A stretch of 64,000 nucleotides of DNA, taken from Roseofilum reptotaenium CS-1145. GTDB taxonomy: Bacteria > Cyanobacteriota > Cyanobacteriia > Cyanobacteriales > Desertifilaceae. The notes under the pieces were generated by a model. That model did not search any database. It saw only the letters and a program-made list of their open reading frames with translations, and was not told where the DNA came from. A program made the translations under genes and the position numbers. This document shows, one piece after another, positions 26,005 to 35,961 of the stretch. The first letter of the stretch is position 1. Every line of letters starts with the position of its first letter. Location: assembly GCF_028330985.1 (NCBI RefSeq), contig NZ_JAQMUE010000080.1, positions 124,001-188,000 of the forward strand. The letters are read 5' to 3'.

Positions 26005-26508
26005 ATGAATATTAAAAAACGGATTATACTAGTGTGCAGTATTATTTCTCTCTGGGGCTGTCACTCTTCTCCTCTGGAGGGAGAAATGGTAACTGTGGTG
26101 AGAATTGTCAGTGGAAATACCTTAGAAGTAATCGGCGATCGTTCCACTTCTAAAACCATAAGACTGATTGGGATTAGTGCCCCATCCGTAGAACAGAAAC
26201 CTTGGGGAATAGAGGCGAAGGAATATCTAAAAAATCGTGTTGAAAAACAAGCTGTAATCTTAGAAGGGGATCGAGAAATTGAAGATAAATATGGGCGTAC
26301 CTTGGGCTATATTTGGCAGGATGGAGACTTGATTAACGAAGAATTGGTCAAAGAAGGGTATGCTTTAGCTCAGGAATGGTTTCCCAATACCCAATATAGT
26401 CAACGTCTCCAGTATGCCGAACAAAGAGCAAGAACTCTGGAGCTTGGTATTTGGAATCGAGAAAACCCGATGCGGTTGACTCCCAGTGAGTTCCGTTATC
26501 AACAGTAG
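26005..26508 (+). CDS. Thermonuclease-like (SNase) lipoprotein
   Basis: The 167-aa product starts MNIKKRIILVCSIISLWGC, a lipoprotein signal with lipobox LWGC. The SNase fold follows: VVRIVSGNTLEV, IRLIGISAPS (first Arg of the active site), then EDKYGRTLGYIWQDG and IWNRENPMRLTPSEFR. In SNase the Asp-Arg-Glu-Arg set is catalytic. Here the first motif reads SGNTLEV where active enzymes usually have DGDT, so calcium binding may be weakened. It is likely anchored at the membrane. ATG 26005 is preferred to TTG 25999. Confidence 0.82.
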   Translation: MNIKKRIILVCSIISLWGCHSSPLEGEMVTVVRIVSGNTLEVIGDRSTSKTIRLIGISAPSVEQKPWGIEAKEYLKNRVEKQAVILEGDREIEDKYGRTLGYIWQDGDLINEELVKEGYALAQEWFPNTQYSQRLQYAEQRARTLELGIWNRENPMRLTPSEFRYQQ

Positions 26509-26553
26509 GAGCGAAAAAAATTGCCCCACCCATTATCCATTACTCATTGATCC

Positions 26554-27387
26554 ATGACCGACAATTTACAAACCTACTTAGAGATTGCCACAGAAGCCGC
26601 TTTAGCTGGTGGTGCGGTGGTGATGTCTTACCAAGGAAAATTAACAGATATCCGGGAAAAAGGCCGGCCGGGAGATATTGTCACGGAAGCAGATAAGGCT
26701 TCGGAAGTCGTGATTTTAGAGATATTGCAGCGTCATTTTCCCGACCATAATATTTTAGCGGAAGAGTCGGGAAAGCTGGGCGATCGCCAAAGTCGATATC
26801 TGTGGGCGATCGATCCCCTTGATGGGACAACCAACTACTCCCATGGCTATCCCAATTTCTCCGTTTCCATAGGCTTATTAATCGATGGAGTGCCCCAAGT
26901 GGGGGTCGTCTTCGATCCATCCCGTCAAGAACTCTTTCGCGCCGCACAAGGCTTAGGAGCGACCCTAAACCGCCAGGCGATCGCCGTTTCCACAACTCCC
27001 ACCCTAGCGGATAGCCTCCTCGTTACCGGTTTCGCCTACGATCGCCGAGAAACCGACGATAATAACTATGCCCAATTCTGCCATTTTACCCATCTTACCC
27101 AAGGAGTTCGCCGGGGAGGTTCCGCCGCTATTGACCTGGCCTACGTTGCCTGTGGACGTTTAGATGGCTACTGGGAAAGGGGGTTGTCCCCCTGGGATAT
27201 TACCGCTGGTACGGTTCTGGTCAAAGAAGCGGGAGGGAAAGTGAGCGCCTATGATGGCAGTAGATTCGATATAACAACCGGTCGGATTTTAGCCACCAAT
27301 GGGCATCTTCATGACCCCATGATTCAGGTCCTCTCGCAAATTTCCCCTTTCCCCCCTCAATGGAGAGAATTTATAACAATTAGCTAA
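26554..27387 (+). CDS. suhB: Inositol-monophosphatase-family phosphatase
   Basis: The 277-aa product has the metal-binding motifs ILAEESG, WAIDPLDGTTNYSHGYPNFS and LSPWDITAGTVLVKEAGG, in the usual order and spacing. The family removes phosphate from inositol-1-phosphate and similar sugars; in cyanobacteria some members also act on fructose-1,6-bisphosphate-like or histidinol-phosphate substrates. Substrate not resolved. Confidence 0.9.
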   Translation: MTDNLQTYLEIATEAALAGGAVVMSYQGKLTDIREKGRPGDIVTEADKASEVVILEILQRHFPDHNILAEESGKLGDRQSRYLWAIDPLDGTTNYSHGYPNFSVSIGLLIDGVPQVGVVFDPSRQELFRAAQGLGATLNRQAIAVSTTPTLADSLLVTGFAYDRRETDDNNYAQFCHFTHLTQGVRRGGSAAIDLAYVACGRLDGYWERGLSPWDITAGTVLVKEAGGKVSAYDGSRFDITTGRILATNGHLHDPMIQVLSQISPFPPQWREFITIS

Positions 27388-27436
27388 GAGTACACTAAAA
27401 TGAGAAATCATCCCTTGGCACAGTCAAACAGCAAGT

Positions 27437-28357
27437 ATGTCTTTTAACATTAATCAAGGTCTGTTTCAACTTGACTTCACCGACTTTCACGCCATCCTAG
27501 GAGTTCCCATCCAGGCAGACAGTCGGCAAATTCGCAAGCGCTATATGCGCATTGCAAAAAACCTCCATCCAGACAGTAGTTCCACGGGAACCCCAGAAGA
27601 AAAACAACAAGCCAGCCAAATCCTCTCCAAACTGGTGAACCCAGCCTATGAAAAACTTTCCCAGGAGAAAGAATACAAAGAATATATGGTAATGTTGCGC
27701 CTGAAAGGCCAACAAGCGACTCAGCAAAACAGGAGTGAAACCTTACAAAGTGAGGCAGCAAAAAAACTTGCCCAAGCGAAGGACGTGGAAGTTGAGTATA
27801 AAAAAGCAATGGAGGATTTGGCGACTCAACAATACCAATCCTTAGATGACTTCAGTAAAATTACTGGGGAAATTAGCGAATTGAATATGGTTTACCTGAT
27901 GCAGGTAGGGAGTTCAGGCGCAAAAGCAGCAAGTAAAACGAAAGCAGCTACTCCTCCCCCTCCTAAACCTGGAAACCCACCGCCTCCTCCTGCACCGAAG
28001 CCTGAGAAAAAATCACCGATTGACGGCTATTATGGGCGAGCGAAGGAACTGGTTGAAAAAGGGAACTTCCCGAAAGCAATCCTAGAATTGCGGGATGCTC
28101 TGAAGTTAGAACCAACCAATAGTGATTGCCATAGCTTAATGGGTCTGATTTACCTCAAACAAGGGCAGAAAACCATGGCTAAAGTCCATCTCAACAAAGC
28201 TCTCGAAGGCGATCCCAAACATGCGGAAGCTCTAGAATCCCAGAAAAAACTAGAAGCGTTGATGAAAAAACGCACGGATGCGAGCAAAACCGATCAAAAA
28301 GCCAGTCAAGGGATTAAGATATTCGGGATTACGATTGGTGGTGGAAAGAAAAAGTAA
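27437..28357 (+). CDS. J-domain protein with TPR repeats
   Basis: The 306-aa protein has an N-terminal J-domain (residues about 12-80) with the HPD motif in AKNLHPDSSS, which stimulates Hsp70 ATPase. A coiled, charged middle, a Pro-rich linker (PPPPKPGNPPPPPAPKPEKK) and C-terminal TPR-like helices (AILELRDALKLEPTNSDCHS) follow. It is probably a client-delivering DnaK partner. Its stop overlaps the hisZ start by one base (TAATG), implying coupled translation. Confidence 0.87.
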   Translation: MSFNINQGLFQLDFTDFHAILGVPIQADSRQIRKRYMRIAKNLHPDSSSTGTPEEKQQASQILSKLVNPAYEKLSQEKEYKEYMVMLRLKGQQATQQNRSETLQSEAAKKLAQAKDVEVEYKKAMEDLATQQYQSLDDFSKITGEISELNMVYLMQVGSSGAKAASKTKAATPPPPKPGNPPPPPAPKPEKKSPIDGYYGRAKELVEKGNFPKAILELRDALKLEPTNSDCHSLMGLIYLKQGQKTMAKVHLNKALEGDPKHAEALESQKKLEALMKKRTDASKTDQKASQGIKIFGITIGGGKKK

Positions 28358-29592
28358 TGGTTTATCAGTCTGCTCCAGGGGCTAGGGATTTACTTCCCCT
28401 GGACGTTGCCCAAAAAAACTGGATTGAAGACCGTCTGTATCAAGTGTTTCATCAGTGGGGTTACCATCGGATTATTACCTCAACGTTGGAGAGATTGGAT
28501 ACATTGATGGCAGGAGGCGCGATTAATCGCTCTACTGTGATTCAACTTCAGCAGGGTCAAGAAGAGTTAGGTTTGAGGCCGGAAGTGACGGCCTCCATTG
28601 CCCGGACTGCGGCAACTCGTAAATATTTTAACCGGGTGACTAATCCCAAGCGATTTTATTATAGTGCTAATGTTTTCGTGCGATCGCCGAAAGGAGACTA
28701 TGGTCAGCAGCAGGAATTCTATCAAGCCGGAGTAGAATTGTTGGGTGCTGGTGGAGTAGCGGCTGATGCTGAGATCTTATTATTACTGGCGGATTGCCTA
28801 CAAGCCCTAGAATTCAGTTTAGATCAATGGGTTTGGGTGATTGGAGAAGCCGGATTAACCCAGTCTCTGTTATCCTCATTCCCAGCAGAATATCAAAAAC
28901 CGATCCGAGAGGCGATCTCCAGTCTAGATTATATTGCCTTACAACAGCTCGATCTCCCTGAAGACTTACAGCAACGGGCACAACTACTTTTCAACCTTCG
29001 AGGAGAACCCTCCCAAGTCTTCCAGAAATTAACCGCTCTCGATCTGACTCCAGAAGAACAGAGTAAATTAGAAAACTTAAAAACCTTAATCGACCTGCTA
29101 CAAGAGAGTCGCCCCAATCAACCCCCTTTACCGATTATTGTGGATTTGAGTTTAATTCGCACCTTTGATTATTACAGTGGCATTGTCTTTGAAGTGGCCA
29201 GTCGCCAGGGTACAGAGGTAAAAATCCTCGGTCAAGGGGGACGCTACGATCAATTGGTAGCTGTGTATCATCCTCAACATGAAAGCTTGCCCGGTATTGG
29301 CTTTTGTCTGAATATCGAAGCCTTGCAACAAGTGCTTCAAGGGGGCGATCGCCTGCCGACCGAAATTCCCGCCAGCGACTGCCTCGTGGTTCCCTTAACT
29401 CATCGAGCGTTGGGCGCTGCATTCACCTATGCCGAAACCTTGCGCTCTCAAACGCCCAGTATTCGAGTCCAGGTAAACTTACTAGAATGGGAAACTCAAG
29501 AAGCGGTTAAAAACTATGCCAAAGAGCGGCGGATTCACCAAATTGCTTGGATAGATGCCCAAGGTAACCCCCAGATTGAATCGATTTCCTAG
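28357..29592 (+). CDS. hisZ: ATP phosphoribosyltransferase regulatory subunit
   Basis: The 411-aa histidyl-tRNA-synthetase-like protein forms the first enzyme of histidine synthesis with a short HisG. It opens YQSAPGARDLLPLDVAQKNW and shows LGLRPEVTASIARTAATR and IGEAGLTQSL, as in HisZ, while lacking the tRNA-synthetase anticodon domain. The start overlaps the preceding J-protein stop. Confidence 0.93.
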   Translation: MVYQSAPGARDLLPLDVAQKNWIEDRLYQVFHQWGYHRIITSTLERLDTLMAGGAINRSTVIQLQQGQEELGLRPEVTASIARTAATRKYFNRVTNPKRFYYSANVFVRSPKGDYGQQQEFYQAGVELLGAGGVAADAEILLLLADCLQALEFSLDQWVWVIGEAGLTQSLLSSFPAEYQKPIREAISSLDYIALQQLDLPEDLQQRAQLLFNLRGEPSQVFQKLTALDLTPEEQSKLENLKTLIDLLQESRPNQPPLPIIVDLSLIRTFDYYSGIVFEVASRQGTEVKILGQGGRYDQLVAVYHPQHESLPGIGFCLNIEALQQVLQGGDRLPTEIPASDCLVVPLTHRALGAAFTYAETLRSQTPSIRVQVNLLEWETQEAVKNYAKERRIHQIAWIDAQGNPQIESIS

Positions 29593-29593
29593 A

Positions 29594-29621
29594 GTAGGGG
29601 CGAAACATTTTTTACCCCTAC
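29594..29621 (+). terminator. Inverted repeat after hisZ
   Basis: GTAGGGG (29594-29600) pairs perfectly with CCCCTAC (29615-29621) across a 14-base A/T-rich loop, starting just after the hisZ stop. There is no clear U-run, so it may be a weak terminator or a dispersed palindrome. Confidence 0.45.
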
Positions 29622-29759
29622 CATACCTTCGCCTTTTTGCAGTAGGTTAGCTTTCACTGGGCTGAACAAGGGAGAACCCGTCCCTTGCCTTCTAAAGATT
29701 GGCGAAGGTATTGCCCGACTCACCCTATTGATGAACCTTACCCGATCGACAGAAACACC

Positions 29760-29990
29760 ATGCCTCATACCATTGTTACTAATATTTGTGAAGGAGTCGC
29801 CGACTGTGTAGAAGCGTGTCCCGTGGCTTGCATTCACCCCGGCCCGGGTAAAAATACGAAAGGAACGGATTGGTTTTGGATTGACTTCGATACTTGTATT
29901 GACTGTGGAATTTGTTTAGAAGTTTGCCCAGTAGAAGGGGCAATTCTGGATGAAGAAAAGCCAGAATTGCAAAAAACGCCCTCTCTCTGA
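29760..29990 (+). CDS. Bacterial-type 4Fe-4S ferredoxin
   Basis: The 76-aa protein has two Cys motifs: CEGVADCVEACPVACIHPGP (the first cluster is CxDCxxxCP-like) and CIDCGICLEVCPVEGAI. Together these give two clusters. I chose ATG 29760, matching the usual MPHTIVTNICEG start; upstream codons to 29685 are not conserved-looking. It serves as a low-potential electron carrier. Confidence 0.9.
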   Translation: MPHTIVTNICEGVADCVEACPVACIHPGPGKNTKGTDWFWIDFDTCIDCGICLEVCPVEGAILDEEKPELQKTPSL

Positions 29991-30049
29991 TGAGGAGATA
30001 GGGAATTACCCATTGCCTACTGCCTGTTGCCTACTGCCTATTGCCTCAT

Positions 30050-31141
30050 ATGACTCTTGCCCAATTTTGTCAAAATTTAGGAGATCCGAAAGTCTATTAT
30101 TCCCAAGTGGCGACGGCTACGGGTGGGGTGGTGGCTAGTATTTTGGCTTGGCATATTCTACAACGACAGGGCGATCGCTCTGACAACTGGATCAGAATCA
30201 ATGGTCAAGACCTCACAGCTCAAACGGGCTTAACTGAGGCAGAACAGCAACTAGCTCGCCAACAGTTAGCCCAAAAAGGATTGCTCGAAGAGCGTCTTGT
30301 ACCGGGTAGAGGGGATATAGTCGATATGCGCCTTAACCTGGAACAGCTAGAAATGGCTCTTCAGCCTGGAGAAACGCGTGCTTCTTCACCTCCTGCTGAC
30401 CCTTATTTTCCGGCAAAACGCCAGCCGATCGCAGTTAGTGTCACTCCCCATTACCAATTTACCGGCCCTTGGACTTCTCAAGAACAATTTGAAGCTTTTC
30501 AGTCCCAACTTCTAGAGTATGCCAAACAAAAAGGCTTAGACAATCCATCGGGATGGATGTTTAAGATTGTCGATGGACTCACCAAAGGCATGATTTCACC
30601 CTTTTGGGAGGAGTTTATCAGCGATCGCCCCTTGGGGTCGAGTCAGCAAGTCAAACGGGATTGGGAAATTGAACCGGGAGTGCCTTATCCTGCCTTTGAA
30701 GAAGAACGGATTCAATATTATGTCCAGAAGAGAGAACCCCTAGAAGTCGCTGTTTCCAAAGCACGAGCTGACTTAAGAAAACCCGTATTGGCTCAAGATT
30801 TATGGGCAGGATTTCTGCGAAAGTGCGATCGCCTCGCCGATCGAGCGCTGAAAGCCAAACAACAAGGCTTAAGCACGCCCTATCTACCTCCTTCGTTTAC
30901 TCAACGACCCGAAATTACCAAAGAACAGGTGATGGAGAAATTATTACAAGTTTCTGCCCCGAGCGCCTTACCTGAATCTGAACCTTCTGGCGATCAAGAC
31001 AGTTCCCCGTCCCTAGAGCAATTGCAAAAAGCCTATCAAAGTCCCCTGGGACGCAGTTGGGTCAAACAGCAACTCCAGCAACATCCCGAATGGGGATATG
31101 AGATTATTGATAATCAAGTGCAACCCTCGTTGCCCTTTTAG
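30050..31141 (+). CDS. Conserved cyanobacterial protein, function unknown
   Basis: The 363-aa protein starts MTLAQFCQNLGDPKVYYSQV; an upstream TTG at 30041 is less likely. Residues 30-105 contain helix-turn-helix-like text (LTAQTGLTEAEQQLARQQL, then KGLLEERLVPG), suggesting a winged helix for DNA binding. A middle region YQFTGPWTSQEQFEAFQSQL and a C-terminal tail HPEWGYEIIDNQV follow. The tail recurs in the next gene. It may be a DNA-binding or primosome-like factor; not certain. Confidence 0.65.
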   Translation: MTLAQFCQNLGDPKVYYSQVATATGGVVASILAWHILQRQGDRSDNWIRINGQDLTAQTGLTEAEQQLARQQLAQKGLLEERLVPGRGDIVDMRLNLEQLEMALQPGETRASSPPADPYFPAKRQPIAVSVTPHYQFTGPWTSQEQFEAFQSQLLEYAKQKGLDNPSGWMFKIVDGLTKGMISPFWEEFISDRPLGSSQQVKRDWEIEPGVPYPAFEEERIQYYVQKREPLEVAVSKARADLRKPVLAQDLWAGFLRKCDRLADRALKAKQQGLSTPYLPPSFTQRPEITKEQVMEKLLQVSAPSALPESEPSGDQDSSPSLEQLQKAYQSPLGRSWVKQQLQQHPEWGYEIIDNQVQPSLPF

Positions 31142-31280
31142 GGGAATTAAGGATGTTCCCTTCGACTCCGCTCAGGGAGCAGTGGGGTTTCATGCGTCAT
31201 TTTTGGCGATCGCTCAAAGTCTCGTGGAGAGAGGATTTTATCCTTTTTTCAAAAGTTAACTTTTAATAATACGATCAAAC

Positions 31281-31322
31281 CCCCCTATCTCCCTATTCCC
31301 CATCCCCCCATCCCCCATTCCC
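31281..31322 (+). repeat. C-rich heptad-type repeat (CCCCATC/CCCATTC units)
   Basis: Units such as CCCTATCTCCCTATTCCCC and CATCCCCCCATCCCCC run up to the start codon of the 80-aa gene. It has the same unit type as the other dispersed repeats in the window. Confidence 0.65.
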
Positions 31323-31323
31323 C

Positions 31324-31566
31324 ATGGAACCGTTACATCAAATCGATTCCCTACTTCCAGGAAGACCCAAAATCGGCCCTGAGCAGCGTCAAAAACAGGC
31401 TCAGGAGCGTCGAGAGCTGGAAAAACAAGAAGGATATCAAAAGCTGATCGACTTGTGCGCGATCGCCGAACCAGAAGCCGCTCAACGACTGGCAGCCGCT
31501 AATTCCCATTGGGGATATAAAATTATCAATGGTTGGGTGCATAACCAGACTGAGGACGTAGAATAG
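31324..31566 (+). CDS. Small protein sharing its tail motif with the preceding gene
   Basis: The 80-aa, highly charged protein (GPEQRQKQAQERRELEKQEG forms a helix) ends with ANSHWGYKIINGWVHNQ, similar to HPEWGYEIIDNQV at the C-terminus of the gene ending at 31141. Function unknown; the shared tail suggests a common binding partner or partial duplication. Its ATG directly follows the C-rich repeat. Confidence 0.6.
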   Translation: MEPLHQIDSLLPGRPKIGPEQRQKQAQERRELEKQEGYQKLIDLCAIAEPEAAQRLAAANSHWGYKIINGWVHNQTEDVE

Positions 31567-31732
31567 TCGCTTCAGGAGAATCCAGTGTGTTTTACAATAG
31601 AGAAAACCTGAATTTAAGTTGACTTTTCTCAGATACTCCCTTCAAGAGAGATAAAATTATAAAATTACTCTTGGATAACTGTGGCGATCGCTGGCTCCAT
31701 AATCTAGCCTTCACTCGTACAACCGCTCCTGA

Positions 31733-33694
31733 ATGTTGTTCTCGTCTTCTTCCGTGTCTAGATCGTATGCATCTGCCAATGAACAAATGGATCAGATTCA
31801 ATTATCTTTGCCCCTCGGAAATATCTTACTGGTCGATCGCCAATCCCAAGGATTTGAGGATTTAGCTCACCGATTCAGTCAAGAAGGATATACGCTGCGC
31901 CATATTCCTAATCCTCTGATGGCGCTAATGATTGCCCGATCCACTCAGCCGGATTTGATTATTCTTAAAGTGAGCGAGATTCAATCGGAAGATCGCGATC
32001 TGTGTTTAAAACTGAAAGAAAATATCAAAACCTGTGAAATTCCGGTCGTTTTAATTGCCGATCATCGGCTAGAGGTTCAATCCGAAACCTTGATTGCTAT
32101 GGGGGTTTTTGATTGTATTTTTAGTGGCTATAATGAACCCGAAACGATTATTCGATTGAAAACCCAGCTTAAAATCCAGAGCTTAAGTAAAAAGATTAAA
32201 CAGCAACAAGCGTGTTTGCAGCAAGAAATCCGCGATCGCCAAGCGGCCCAAGCCCAAGTCGAACAACTCAACCTGGAACTAGAACGACGGGTGCAAGAGC
32301 GGACTGCACGACTAGAGGAAGCCAATCAGGAACTGAAAAAGGAAATTATTGAACGTCACAAAGTTCAGAAACGCCTCCATCATCAAGCCTATTATAGTAA
32401 CTTGACGGGATTGCCCAATCGGACGTTATTCTTAGAGCGATTGGAAGATGCCGTCAGCCGGCAAAACCATCAACCTGATTATCGATTTGCTGTCTTGTTT
32501 ATTGATGGCGATCGCTTCAAAGTCATCAATGACTCTTTAGGTCACGCGATCGGGGATCAATTGATTGTTGCCATGGCTCGCCGCTTGGAAAGCTTAACCC
32601 GTCTAATCGATACGTTAGCCCATTTAGGGGGAGATGAATTTGCAATCTTACTCGAAGAAATTCGCAACTTAGAAGAAGTTACCGATATTGCCCAACAAAT
32701 TCATCAAGAATTCTTGGCTGCCTTGCATGTGGATCAACACACAGTCTACCTTAATATCAGTACTGGGATTACCTTCTATATTGGAGAAGAACGCCCTCCT
32801 CAAGAGATTCTCCGAGATGCAGAAACGGCGATGTACCGGGCAAAAGTTTTAAAGCAAGGAAGCTATCAGATTTTTGACTCAGCCATGCACGCCAATGCTG
32901 TATCTTTGCTGCGGCTAGAAATGGATTTACGGCAAGCCCTAAAATGCCATGAGTTTTACCTGCAATATCAGCCGATTGTTTCCTTGAAAACGGGTAGAAT
33001 AACCGGTTTTGAAGCCCTCGTGCGCTGGCAACATCCAGAGCAAGGATTTAGACCTCCCAATGAATTTATTCCAGCGGCTGAAGAAACCGGGTTAATTGTC
33101 CCCATAGGCCGTTGGATCTTAAAAGAAGCCTGTCAACAACTGAGAATTTGGCAAGAGCGTTATCTCCAATATTTTCCCATCACAATTAGCATTAACCTTT
33201 CCACCAAGCAATTCTTACAGGCAGACTTGGTTGAGCAACTCGATAAGATATTGCAAGGGGTGGAAATTGATGGCAACTTAATCAAGCTGGAAATTACGGA
33301 AAGTGTGATTATGGAAAATGATAAATCAGAAGGGTTGATTGAACAGTTTCAAGACCGCCAAATTCGCGTATGCTTAGATGATTTTGGCACGGGTTATTCT
33401 TCTCTGAGCTATCTTCAGCGCTTAAAAGTAGATACCTTGAAAATTGACCGCTCGTTTATTCGAGATTTGGATGAAAATGAAGATAATTTGAAAATTGTCG
33501 AAGCAATTATTACCCTAGCTCATCAATTGGGTATGGATGTGACGGCTGAAGGGGTGGAAACCATAGAGCAAATCAAACAATTACAAGTTCTAGGGTGTGA
33601 AATGGCTCAAGGGTACTTTTTTGCCAAACCCTTGGATCATGAGCGCGCTGCACAGCTTATTGTTAACCCTCCCCAATGGTTGCAGGAGGAGTAA
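31733..33694 (+). CDS. GGDEF-EAL signalling protein with degenerate receiver
   Basis: The 653-aa protein has a receiver-like region at residues 28-145 ([20 protein letters not shown]) lacking the usual Asp-Asp pair. Next come a coiled coil (about 150-215), a GGDEF domain with intact [13 protein letters not shown], and an EAL domain with [13 protein letters not shown] and [19 protein letters not shown]. Both active motifs look complete, so it may make and degrade cyclic di-GMP. Its stop overlaps the ligase gene start (TAATG). Confidence 0.92.
   Translation: MLFSSSSVSRSYASANEQMDQIQLSLPLGNILLVDRQSQGFEDLAHRFSQEGYTLRHIPNPLMALMIARSTQPDLIILKVSEIQSEDRDLCLKLKENIKTCEIPVVLIADHRLEVQSETLIAMGVFDCIFSGYNEPETIIRLKTQLKIQSLSKKIKQQQACLQQEIRDRQAAQAQVEQLNLELERRVQERTARLEEANQELKKEIIERHKVQKRLHHQAYYSNLTGLPNRTLFLERLEDAVSRQNHQPDYRFAVLFIDGDRFKVINDSLGHAIGDQLIVAMARRLESLTRLIDTLAHLGGDEFAILLEEIRNLEEVTDIAQQIHQEFLAALHVDQHTVYLNISTGITFYIGEERPPQEILRDAETAMYRAKVLKQGSYQIFDSAMHANAVSLLRLEMDLRQALKCHEFYLQYQPIVSLKTGRITGFEALVRWQHPEQGFRPPNEFIPAAEETGLIVPIGRWILKEACQQLRIWQERYLQYFPITISINLSTKQFLQADLVEQLDKILQGVEIDGNLIKLEITESVIMENDKSEGLIEQFQDRQIRVCLDDFGTGYSSLSYLQRLKVDTLKIDRSFIRDLDENEDNLKIVEAIITLAHQLGMDVTAEGVETIEQIKQLQVLGCEMAQGYFFAKPLDHERAAQLIVNPPQWLQEE
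33684..33689 (+). promoter_or_regulatory. Ribosome binding site of the ligase gene
   Basis: AGGAGG lies 4 bases before ATG 33694 and is embedded in the end of the GGDEF-EAL gene. It decides this start over the earlier in-frame ATG at 33676. Confidence 0.7.
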
Positions 33695-35262
33695 TGGTGA
33701 ATATTGCCTATCGCCTGCAAGAACAGTGTCGTCAGTCTGGGGATTATCCGGCTATTATTACCCAGAAACAGTCGATTTCTTTTTCTGAATTGGATATCGC
33801 TTCGAGTCGTGCGGCGGCTTATTTGCAAGAGTTGGGGTTAAAAGCAGGGGAGCGGCTTCTGGTATTTTTGCCCATGTCTATCGATCTCTACATTGCCCTA
33901 CTTGCGCTCTTCAAACTGGGCATTATTGCTATGTTTCTCGATCCTAGCGCTGGTCAAACTCATCTGGAACAATGTTGTCAGATAGCCCCTCCTCAAGGAC
34001 TGCTGGCAACGCCAAAAGCTAGCTTGCTGCTGTTAAAATCTCCTGCTCTACGGCAGATCCCTCTGAAACTGGTTCCCCATATTTTTCTTCCGGGGCTTAA
34101 AAATTGGCAGCGTTGGCGGAGTTATCCTCCTTCACCAACTGTGCATCCAGCGATGGCTGAAACGGCTGCCTTGTTAACGTTTACCAGTGGTAGCACGGGG
34201 AAACCGAAAGCGGCTTTGCGTACCCATGGTTTTCTGCTCACCCAGCATCAAGTGTTAGCGCATCATCTGCATCATCAACCCGGAGCGATCGATTTGACAA
34301 CCCTGCCGATCTTTATTTTGGCGAATCTGGCTTCTGGAGTCACGAGTCTTATTCCTGCGGGGGACTTGAGAAAACCGGGATTTGTTCATCCTGCTCCCAT
34401 TTTGCGGCAAATTCAAACTCATCAACCCACAAGTACGGTTGCTTCTCCGGCATTTCTAGAGCGTCTGGTGAGCTACTGCGGACAGCACAAGATGAGATTG
34501 GAGAGTTTCCAGCGTATTTTTACAGGGGGCGCTCCGGTTTTTCCTCAATTGTGCGATCGCCTGCAAAAATGTGCCAAAAGTGCCCAAATTATCCCCATGT
34601 ATGGCTCCACGGAAGCCGAACCCATCGCCCATACTTCGACTTCGCTCAGTAACCATACTTCTTCTCCTTGCTCCCTAGGAGGACTATACGCAGGTCATCC
34701 TATACCGGAAATCAACCTAAAAATTATCCCCGACTCCTGGGGAACACCCATTGCGCCCCTGACTCCTGAAGCCTTTGCTGACTATACGTTACCGCCCCTG
34801 ACTCCGGGAGAAATTGTGGTCAGTGGAGATCATGTTTTACCCGGTTATGTCAACGGAGAGGGGGATTTAGAAACCAAATTTTGTGTTGGTGATACCCCTT
34901 GGCATCGTACTGGAGATGCGGGGTATCTCGACGCTGAGGGGAATTTATGGCTGCTCGGCCGCACCCGTGCCAAGATTGAGGACGATAAAGGGATACTCTA
35001 TCCTTTAAGTGTAGAGGCGATCGCCCATCAATTCCCGGCGATCCAACGCGCCGCCCTAGTTAAGTATCACAACCAACGCTGGCTAATTTTAGAATTAAAT
35101 CCCCTACACCCGGCTGATGAACATCAATTCTCCCAGCTCAAATCAGCCCTAGAATTTGCCCAAATCGATGAAATCAAAATTGTATCTAAAATCCCCGTTG
35201 ATGCCCGTCACAACGCCAAAATCAATTATCCTGCCTTGGAAAAAATCCTAGCTAAACTCTAG
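33694..35262 (+). CDS. AMP-forming acyl-CoA-ligase-like enzyme (ANL superfamily)
   Basis: The 522-aa product has the P-loop-like LLTFTSGSTGKPKAALRTHG, the YGSTEAEPI motif that positions AMP, and TGDAGYLDAEGNLWLLGRT, where the Asp binds ribose. The C-terminal hinge is present. The acyl substrate is unknown; OleC-like and fatty-acid-ligase families are alternatives. The start is ATG 33694, overlapping the preceding stop. Confidence 0.85.
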   Translation: MVNIAYRLQEQCRQSGDYPAIITQKQSISFSELDIASSRAAAYLQELGLKAGERLLVFLPMSIDLYIALLALFKLGIIAMFLDPSAGQTHLEQCCQIAPPQGLLATPKASLLLLKSPALRQIPLKLVPHIFLPGLKNWQRWRSYPPSPTVHPAMAETAALLTFTSGSTGKPKAALRTHGFLLTQHQVLAHHLHHQPGAIDLTTLPIFILANLASGVTSLIPAGDLRKPGFVHPAPILRQIQTHQPTSTVASPAFLERLVSYCGQHKMRLESFQRIFTGGAPVFPQLCDRLQKCAKSAQIIPMYGSTEAEPIAHTSTSLSNHTSSPCSLGGLYAGHPIPEINLKIIPDSWGTPIAPLTPEAFADYTLPPLTPGEIVVSGDHVLPGYVNGEGDLETKFCVGDTPWHRTGDAGYLDAEGNLWLLGRTRAKIEDDKGILYPLSVEAIAHQFPAIQRAALVKYHNQRWLILELNPLHPADEHQFSQLKSALEFAQIDEIKIVSKIPVDARHNAKINYPALEKILAKL

Positions 35263-35348
35263 GCAAGCCTGAATGAGCACAAACTGTTAACCCATGATTT
35301 AGAATCGCTATAGTTAAATCAATTGTCGTTCCATAGCTCCTTACTTCT

Positions 35349-35904
35349 ATGACAAACGTTCAAATTCCCTGGACATCAGCCGATTTAGAACTGTTGCCCA
35401 ATAACAATAACCGCTATGAAATTATCAATGGAGAATTGTACATAACCCACGCCCCCATTGGAAACATCAAAAAACTATAGGTAAAATTTGCACAGTCCTA
35501 GAAAACTGGATAGCAACAACAGGAACAGGTGAATAATATTCAATCCAGGGCTAATCTTTACTGAGACCGATAATGTTATCCCCGATCTAGTTTGGATGAC
35601 GAATGAGAGGTTAAACAAATCTGTTGATGAATCGGGTCATTTTATCGCGGCTCCAGAGTTAGTGGTTGAAGTGTTATCGGAAAGTAAAGCTGATGTTCGT
35701 CGGGATAAAGAAAGCAAGTTTAAATTGTATTCTAATCAGGGCGTTCGGGAATATTGGATTGTGGACTGGCAATTAAAGACGGTAGAGGTTTATCGACGGG
35801 AACGAGCGAAGTTGGAATTAGTGATGATCTTATTAGAGGAAGATGAGATAACGTCTCCTTTGCTTCCGGATTTTTCTTGCAACGTCAATGCCTTTTTTAC
35901 CTAA
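35349..35904 (+). pseudogene. Uma2-family nuclease gene, broken by two frameshifts
   Basis: The first 40 codons (IPWTSADLELLPNNNNRYEI) and the last 103 (FIAAPELVVEVLSESKADVR, then REYWIVDWQLKTVEVYRRE) are typical Uma2 (PD-(D/E)XK). Between them the frame shifts twice: at the C-run GCCCCCAT near 35455, and at GGTGAATAATATTC near 35532. The middle frame reads HWKHQKTIGKICTVLENW. An intact relative lies at 42810. Uma2 proteins are common, loosely understood cyanobacterial nucleases. Confidence 0.82.
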
Positions 35905-35923
35905 GCGATCGCAATTCAAGTCA

Positions 35924-35961
35924 ACTAGATGACAGCCAATCGACTAGATGACAGCCAATCG
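35924..35961 (+). repeat. Perfect tandem 19-bp repeat (two units)
   Basis: ACTAGATGACAGCCAATCG occurs twice head to tail, followed by ACT of a third unit. The second unit contains the ATG of the DUF6883-like remnant, so the duplication copies its start region. It lies 20 bases after the broken Uma2 gene. Confidence 0.85.
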
